From an uncultured Lachnospiraceae bacterium (GTDB taxonomy: Bacteria > Bacillota > Clostridia > Lachnospirales > Lachnospiraceae), in NCBI GenBank assembly GCA_902803305.1, contig CADCPL010000033.1:1-6625 (forward strand): 6,625 nucleotides of DNA, read 5' to 3'. A program made the translations under genes and the position numbers. Positions within the stretch are counted from its first letter, which is position 1, and the number at the start of each line of letters is the position of its first letter. Shown here in pieces: positions 1 through 4,356 of this stretch. The notes below the pieces were generated by a model. The model had not been told where the DNA came from. It made no database searches and was given only the letters and a program-made list of their open reading frames with translations.

Positions 1-1
1 C

Positions 2-235
2 GCAGAGAAGTGCTATCCGGTCGGATATGATTACGGCAGGTTTGCGGCAGGGCTTGTGTGTTATATAATATATGCGGGATATGCGACCGTGAGCACAAAT
101 GAGTGGATCAGCGCCGGCACGGGCGTGCTTCTTATGATCGCACTCATGCTGCTGAACAGAAAGGTTGCTGCTGCGCTGTACGGATACTGCGCAGAGTTTT
201 TAAGAGAGAGAAAAAAGAAGAGATCGGAGAAGTAA
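2..235 (+). CDS. C-terminal fragment of a multi-spanning membrane protein, probable polysaccharide flippase (Wzx-like)
   Basis: The reading frame is open from base 2 to a TAA at 233-235 and gives the last 77 residues of a protein whose start lies upstream. Two hydrophobic stretches are visible, fragment residues about 14-31 and 36-51, separated by a short polar turn. A strongly basic tail (Arg/Lys-rich, residues 68-77) follows, as expected for a cytoplasmic C-terminus. Just before the first helix is a Tyr-Pro-x-x-Tyr-Asp-Tyr-x-Arg pattern (residues 5-13). I associate this pattern with the C-terminal region of Wzx/RfbX-type oligosaccharide flippases, which move lipid-linked repeat units across the membrane. 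The stop is one base before the dehydrogenase start, so the two are surely co-transcribed, and the ribosome binding site of the next gene lies inside this one. Being a membrane protein is well supported. Being a flippase is an inference from the motif and from its neighbours, and another polysaccharide membrane protein is possible. Confidence 0.7.
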   Translation, partial: AEKCYPVGYDYGRFAAGLVCYIIYAGYATVSTNEWISAGTGVLLMIALMLLNRKVAAALYGYCAEFLRERKKKRSEK

Positions 236-236
236 G

Positions 237-1556
237 ATGGGACTTTATGAAGACATCAAAAACGGAAAAGAAAAGATAGGATTGATCGGACTCGGATACG
301 TCGGAATGCCGATTGCCGTTGCTTTTGCAAAAAAGGTTCAGGTTATAGGATTTGATCTTAACAAAGAAAAGATCGAAGCATATAAGTCGGGACATGATGC
401 CACGAAGGAAGTGGGAGATGAGGAGATAGCAAAGTCAACGGTAGAGTTCACATCGGATCCCGCCGATCTTAAGAAAGCGAAGTTCCATATCGTTGCCGTG
501 CCGACTCCGATCAATCAGGACAAGACACCGGACCTTCATCCGGTCGAATCTGCCAGTGAGATACTGGGAAGAAATCTTACAAAAGGATCGGTCGTGGTAT
601 ATGAGTCGACCGTTTATCCCGGCGTTACGGAAGATATTTGCGTTCCGATACTTGAAAGGGAGTCGCAACTTAAATGCGGAACTGATTTTAAGATAGGGTA
701 TTCACCCGAGAGGATCAATCCGGGTGATAAGCTGCACCGTCTTGAGAACATTAAAAAGATAGTATCGGGAATGGATGAGGAGACTCTTGAAACGGTAGCA
801 TCGGTTTACGAGCTTGTCATAGAAGCCGGGGTTCACAGAGCCGGATCGATCAAGGTTGCGGAAGCTGCCAAGGTCGTGGAGAATTCCCAGCGTGACATCA
901 ATATAGCGTTCATCAACGAGCTTGCGATGGCTTTTGACAAGATGGGGATAGATACGAACGAAGTCATCGATGCGATGAACACGAAGTGGAACGCGCTCGG
1001 CTTCAGACCCGGACTTGTGGGCGGACACTGCATAGGCGTCGATCCTTATTATTTCGTTTATGAGGCGGAGCGCCTCGGTTATCATTCGAGGATAATCTCT
1101 GCAGGCCGTCAGATCAACGATGACATGCCGGCGTTTGTCGGAGAACAGATAGTTAAGCAGCTCGTTCTTGCCGGCAAGAAGGTAAGGGATGCCAGGATAG
1201 TGTTCTTCGGGACGACGTTCAAGGAAAACTGTCCGGATGTGCGTAATTCCAAGATAATGGAGATTCTTAAACACCTCGAACAGTATGAGATGAAGCCGCT
1301 TCTTGTCGATGCGTGGGCAGACCCGAATGAGGTTTCGCGTTCATACGGATATGAGCTTTCGGGTGAAGAGCAGGTGCGCGGCGCGGACTGCATAGTGCTT
1401 GCGGTTGCTCATGAAGAGTATAAAAAGAGGACGCTTTCGCAGTGGGATGCATTCTTCGGCAGTGCAGCAAACAGCGAAAAAGTCATCGTGGACATAAAGG
1501 GTATACTTGATACGAAAGAAGTTGAAAAAGCGGGGTACCGGTATTGGCGATTATAG
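237..1556 (+). CDS. tviB: Nucleotide-sugar 6-dehydrogenase, TviB/WbpO type (UDP-N-acetylhexosamine to uronic acid)
   Basis: This complete 439-residue protein belongs to the UDP-glucose/GDP-mannose dehydrogenase family, which oxidises the C6 hydroxyl of a nucleotide sugar to a carboxylate using two NAD+. An N-terminal Rossmann motif, Gly18-x-Gly20-x-x-Gly23, binds NAD. The central domain has the conserved Lys212 and Asn216 in an AEAAKVVEN-type helix. The catalytic cysteine is Cys265 in Gly-Gly-His-Cys-Ile-Gly-Val-Asp. A YSPERINPGD motif near residue 155 and the C-terminal Trp-Arg-Leu ending are typical of the TviB/WbpO/WbpA branch acting on UDP-GlcNAc or UDP-GalNAc rather than on UDP-glucose. 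Length fits that branch (about 420-440). The start follows a GGAG at 226-229 with 7-base spacing, one base after the upstream stop. Its end overlaps the deacetylase by 13 bases. The family is certain. The choice between GlcNAc and GalNAc substrate cannot be made from sequence by eye, and the symbol is by resemblance. Confidence 0.93.
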   Translation: MGLYEDIKNGKEKIGLIGLGYVGMPIAVAFAKKVQVIGFDLNKEKIEAYKSGHDATKEVGDEEIAKSTVEFTSDPADLKKAKFHIVAVPTPINQDKTPDLHPVESASEILGRNLTKGSVVVYESTVYPGVTEDICVPILERESQLKCGTDFKIGYSPERINPGDKLHRLENIKKIVSGMDEETLETVASVYELVIEAGVHRAGSIKVAEAAKVVENSQRDINIAFINELAMAFDKMGIDTNEVIDAMNTKWNALGFRPGLVGGHCIGVDPYYFVYEAERLGYHSRIISAGRQINDDMPAFVGEQIVKQLVLAGKKVRDARIVFFGTTFKENCPDVRNSKIMEILKHLEQYEMKPLLVDAWADPNEVSRSYGYELSGEEQVRGADCIVLAVAHEEYKKRTLSQWDAFFGSAANSEKVIVDIKGILDTKEVEKAGYRYWRL

Positions 1557-2278
1557 TAAATGCGGATGACTTCGGGCTGAGTGAGGAAGTAAACAACGCG
1601 ATAGCCGAGGCATTTGAAAAAAAACTTATCGACAGGACCACGCTTATGGTAGGCATGCCTGCCGCAGAGCAGGCCATGGAACTTGCGATGCAAAAAGGGT
1701 TTGCGGATAAAGTCGGACTTCATCTTAATCTTACGTCGGGAAAGCCGCTGTCATATGCGATATCCTCCGATCCGTTCATGTGCAATAAGGCCGGTGAGTA
1801 TACAGCGGATTTTGCAAGGAACATGAAGACGAGATTTTTCCTTCCGAAGGGTACGAGCATTGCGATCGAGGAGGAGATACGTGCGCAGTTTGACAGATAC
1901 GCAAAGCTTGGCGGAACGCTGTGGCATATTGACTCACACCACCATGTTCATACGGACCCGTCCATATGGAGAGTACTTAAAAAGGTATTTTCCGATCGTC
2001 CCGTATCGTCGGTCAGACTCGGAAGGAACATGTACAGGGGAGGAAACGTGCTGATGCGGCTGTACAAGCTGATGCTCAATGCCTCCATCAGAAAATACTG
2101 CAGCGGTAACCCGCGATACTTCGGATCGGCCGAAGACTACAGGGAATATATCAAAACAGCACCGGATCTTGCGTCGAGGGCCGAGGTAGAGGTAATGGTA
2201 CATCCCGTATACGACAGCAGCGGCAATCTTGCGGATGTGAGCAAAGGGCAGTTTTACGCCCTGGAAAGATTGCATTAG
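1544..2278 (+). CDS. YdjC/ChbG-family carbohydrate deacetylase, TTG start
   Basis: The 244-residue protein matches the YdjC (ChbG) family of metal-dependent deacetylases that remove acetyl groups from N-acetylated sugars. Visible family motifs, in order, are Asn-Ala-Asp-Asp-Phe-Gly at residues 6-11, Val-Gly-Leu-His-Leu-Asn-Leu-Thr with His60, Asp130-Ser-His-His-His-Val-His136, and Met-Val-His-Pro with His220. In characterised relatives the Asp of ADDFG and the two His clusters hold the metal. The start is TTG at 1544. An in-frame stop at 1523-1525 rules out anything much further upstream, and the family usually begins directly with the beta-strand leading into ADDFG, as here. The only ribosome-binding candidate is a weak GGGG at 1532-1535, so translation probably depends on coupling to the dehydrogenase it overlaps. 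Length is normal, with a slightly short end after His220. The real substrate is unknown; a HexNAc or HexNAc uronate in the local glycan is an inference from position. Confidence 0.88.
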   Translation: MAIIVNADDFGLSEEVNNAIAEAFEKKLIDRTTLMVGMPAAEQAMELAMQKGFADKVGLHLNLTSGKPLSYAISSDPFMCNKAGEYTADFARNMKTRFFLPKGTSIAIEEEIRAQFDRYAKLGGTLWHIDSHHHVHTDPSIWRVLKKVFSDRPVSSVRLGRNMYRGGNVLMRLYKLMLNASIRKYCSGNPRYFGSAEDYREYIKTAPDLASRAEVEVMVHPVYDSSGNLADVSKGQFYALERLH

Positions 2279-2307
2279 TTGAATTTACGCGCTGTTTATG
2301 TTATCAT
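2279..2307 (+). promoter_or_regulatory. Predicted sigma-A promoter for rfbB
   Basis: Directly after the deacetylase stop lies TTGAAT (2279-2284, 4 of 6 to the -35 consensus). After exactly 17 bases comes TATCAT (2302-2307, 5 of 6 to the -10 consensus). A TG dinucleotide at 2299-2300 gives an extended -10 (TGnTATCAT). Transcription would start near 2314, leaving a leader of about 37 bases that contains the rfbB ribosome binding site. No terminator separates it from the upstream genes, so read-through from the upstream promoter is also likely. The match is by eye only. Confidence 0.55.
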
Positions 2308-2332
2308 GCAGGGTGGTTATATATAAGTATGA

Positions 2333-2340
2333 GGGAAGGA
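2333..2340 (+). promoter_or_regulatory. Ribosome binding site of rfbB
   Basis: The purine run GGGAAGGA ends 10 bases before the ATG at 2351. Spacing is slightly long, but it is the only Shine-Dalgarno-like run near this start. The nearer upstream ATG at 2329 is out of frame, which supports 2351 as the start. Confidence 0.55.
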
Positions 2341-2350
2341 TCTGCTTGAC

Positions 2351-3424
2351 ATGAAAACGTATCTTGTGACCGGAGGGGCCGGATTCATAGGTTCCAATTT
2401 CATTCATTACATGTTTGACAAATACGGCGATTCCATAAGGATCATCAATGTCGATTGTCTCACATACGCCGGTAATCCGGAGAACCTGGCCGACATAGAG
2501 GATAACCCGAACTATACGTTCGCCAAGGTCGACATATGTGACGGCGGGGCGATATCAAAGCTTTTTGCCGACAACGATATAGATCATGTGGTACATTTTG
2601 CCGCGGAATCCCATGTGGACAGGAGTATCCGCGATCCCGAGATCTTTGCAAGGACTAATGTGATCGGTACTCTTAATATGCTCAACTGTGCCAAAAAGGC
2701 GTGGGAAGACGGGGACGGATATAAGGCCGGCAAGAGTTTTCTTCATGTATCAACAGATGAAGTGTACGGGTCGCTCGAAGAAGGAGATACGTATTTCTAC
2801 GAGACTACCCCGTATGATCCGCACAGCCCTTATTCGGCAAGTAAGGCTTCATCGGATTTTATGGTAAAGGCATATGTCGACACATATCATTTCCCTGCTT
2901 TTATCACGAATTGCAGCAATAACTACGGACCATACCAGTTCCCCGAGAAGCTCATCCCGCTCATAATCAACAACGTGCTTTCGGGCAAGAAGCTTCCGGT
3001 ATACGGAGACGGCAAGAACGTCCGCGATTGGCTGTATGTCATGGATCACGCCAAAGCGATCGACATGGTGATAGAGAAGGGACGCTTCGGACAGAAGTAC
3101 AATATCGGCGGACATAACGAAAAACAGAACATAGAGATCGTTAAGATCATAATAGATACGATAAAGGAAATGCTTCCCGCAGACGATCCGAGACAGGATC
3201 ATATAAGTTACGATCTGATCACGTACGTTGAAGACAGAAAGGGCCATGACAGAAGATATGCGATCGCGCCCGATAAGATCAGGTCGGAGATAGGCTGGGA
3301 GCCTGAGACGATGTTCGCGGAGGGTATCAAGCTTACGATCCGCTGGTATTTTGAACATACCGAGTGGATGGAGCACGTGACATCCGGCGACTACCAGAAA
3401 TACTACGAGGAAATGTACAAATGA
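2351..3424 (+). CDS. rfbB: dTDP-glucose 4,6-dehydratase (RfbB/RmlB)
   Basis: The 357-residue protein is an extended short-chain dehydrogenase that converts dTDP-glucose to dTDP-4-keto-6-deoxyglucose, the branch-point intermediate for rhamnose and other deoxysugars. The NAD-binding motif Gly8-Gly-Ala-Gly11-Phe-Ile-Gly14 is at the extreme N-terminus. The active-site triplet Thr135-Asp136-Glu137 sits in a Ser-Thr-Asp-Glu-Val-Tyr-Gly motif, with the Asp/Glu pair serving dehydration in the family. The catalytic Tyr161-x-x-x-Lys165 follows in a YSASK motif. The later NCSNNYGPYQFPEKLIP and GDGKNVRDWLYV segments are diagnostic of RmlB. Length fits the family (about 340-360). It has its own predicted promoter and forms a translationally coupled pair with rfbA: its TGA stop shares bases with the rfbA ATG (ATGA at 3421-3424). 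RfbC and RfbD are absent from the window, so the final sugar (rhamnose or another 6-deoxyhexose) is not fixed by what is seen. Confidence 0.96.
   Translation: MKTYLVTGGAGFIGSNFIHYMFDKYGDSIRIINVDCLTYAGNPENLADIEDNPNYTFAKVDICDGGAISKLFADNDIDHVVHFAAESHVDRSIRDPEIFARTNVIGTLNMLNCAKKAWEDGDGYKAGKSFLHVSTDEVYGSLEEGDTYFYETTPYDPHSPYSASKASSDFMVKAYVDTYHFPAFITNCSNNYGPYQFPEKLIPLIINNVLSGKKLPVYGDGKNVRDWLYVMDHAKAIDMVIEKGRFGQKYNIGGHNEKQNIEIVKIIIDTIKEMLPADDPRQDHISYDLITYVEDRKGHDRRYAIAPDKIRSEIGWEPETMFAEGIKLTIRWYFEHTEWMEHVTSGDYQKYYEEMYK
3407..3413 (+). promoter_or_regulatory. Ribosome binding site of rfbA that decides its start
   Basis: GAGGAAA lies inside the last codons of rfbB, 7-10 bases before the ATG at 3421. 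It supports 3421 over the in-frame upstream ATG at 3364, which would add 19 residues not belonging to the family. Confidence 0.6.
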
Positions 3425-4290
3425 AAGGAATAATACTTGCCGGCGGATCAGGTACCAGGCTTTACCCGCTCACCAAAGCGATGTCCAAGCAGATGATGCC
3501 GGTCTACGACAAGCCGATGATATATTATCCGCTTTCGATACTCATGCTTGCGGATATAAGGGAAATACTCGTGATATCCACACCGAGGGATCTGCCGTCA
3601 TTTCGGGAACTGTTCGGTGACGGAAGCCAGCTTGGGCTCTCCATTTCGTATGCGATCCAGGAAAGTCCGAGAGGACTTGCGGACGCTTTTATCATCGGAG
3701 CGGAGTTTGTCGGAAATGACAATGTGGCACTTATACTCGGCGACAATATATTTTACGGTCAGAGTTTTTCAAGGGTACTTCGCCAGGCTGCCGCAAGGGA
3801 GAAGGGCGCCACGATATTCGGATATTATGTCAGGGATCCGAAGGAATACGGAGTCGTTGAGTTCGATGAGAACGGAAGGGCGATATCGATCGAGGAGAAG
3901 CCTGAAAATCCCAAGTCCAATTATGCCGTGCCGGGACTGTATTTTTACGACAACGACGTAGTGGAGATAGCAAGGAACGTAAAGCCATCTGCAAGAGGAG
4001 AGATAGAGATCACTTCGGTCAACAACGCATATCTTGAAAGAGGAGATCTGTATGTAGAGACACTCGGACGCGGATTTGCGTGGCTGGATACGGGTAATCA
4101 TGAAAGTCTTCTTGATGCGGCCGATTTTGTAAGAGCATTTCAAAAGAGACAGGGAATGTATATTTCATGCATAGAGGAGATAGCATACAGAAGAAAATTC
4201 ATCGACAAGGCGCAGCTTGAGAAGCTTGCCGAGCCGCTTCTTAAAACAGATTACGGGAAATACCTGATAGATGTGGCAAACGGATTATAG
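3421..4290 (+). CDS. rfbA: Glucose-1-phosphate thymidylyltransferase (RfbA/RmlA)
   Basis: The 289-residue enzyme couples glucose-1-phosphate and dTTP to give dTDP-glucose and pyrophosphate, the first step of dTDP-deoxysugar synthesis and the substrate for RfbB next door. The nucleotidyltransferase signature Gly8-Gly-Ser-Gly-Thr-Arg13-Leu-Tyr-Pro-Leu-Thr is at the N-terminus, followed by the Ser-Lys-Gln-Met-Met-Pro-Val motif. Leu-Gly-Asp108-Asn gives the metal-binding aspartate. Glu-Glu-Lys160-Pro carries the conserved lysine that contacts the sugar phosphate. Trp-Leu-Asp223-Thr-Gly supplies the second metal-site aspartate. Length is that of the family (about 290). The start chosen is the ATG overlapping the rfbB stop. 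A longer in-frame version from 3364 exists, but its extra 19 residues precede the usual Met-Lys-Gly-Ile-Ile-Leu-Ala-Gly-Gly start. The gene order rfbB-rfbA differs from the common rfbA-first order. Confidence 0.96.
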   Translation: MKGIILAGGSGTRLYPLTKAMSKQMMPVYDKPMIYYPLSILMLADIREILVISTPRDLPSFRELFGDGSQLGLSISYAIQESPRGLADAFIIGAEFVGNDNVALILGDNIFYGQSFSRVLRQAAAREKGATIFGYYVRDPKEYGVVEFDENGRAISIEEKPENPKSNYAVPGLYFYDNDVVEIARNVKPSARGEIEITSVNNAYLERGDLYVETLGRGFAWLDTGNHESLLDAADFVRAFQKRQGMYISCIEEIAYRRKFIDKAQLEKLAEPLLKTDYGKYLIDVANGL

Positions 4291-4344
4291 ATAGAGAGAG
4301 TCCTTCACGGAAGAGGGAGCCGAGACGGACGCAGATAGCACAAT

Positions 4345-4350
4345 AAGGGG
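4345..4350 (+). promoter_or_regulatory. Ribosome binding site of the GH25 gene
   Basis: AAGGGG lies 6 bases before the ATG at 4357 and is the clearest Shine-Dalgarno sequence in the window. It fixes the start of the large open gene. The 66-base gap after rfbA (4291-4356) shows no convincing promoter or terminator, so co-transcription with rfbBA is likely. Confidence 0.7.
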
Positions 4351-4356
4351 TGAAAC

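Noticed and set aside
702..1274. Minus-strand open frame of 190 codons
   Set aside because: It lies fully inside the well-supported dehydrogenase gene, has no recognisable motif, and is a shadow frame.
2849..3376. Minus-strand open frame of 175 codons
   Set aside because: It is opposite rfbB, which has full catalytic motifs, and shows no domain of its own.
3364..3420. Upstream in-frame start for rfbA
   Set aside because: It would overlap rfbB by 61 bases and add residues before the conserved N-terminus. The ATG at 3421 has a ribosome site and the classic ATGA overlap.
4303..4313. Small hairpin (CTTC, loop ACG, GAAG) after rfbA as a terminator
   Set aside because: The stem has only 4 base pairs with a 3-base loop and no T-run after it, which is too weak for intrinsic termination.
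4304..4344. Promoter just before the GH25 gene (TTCACG with CACAAT)
   Set aside because: Spacing between the boxes is about 29 bases, and the implied start would fall in or beyond the ribosome binding site.
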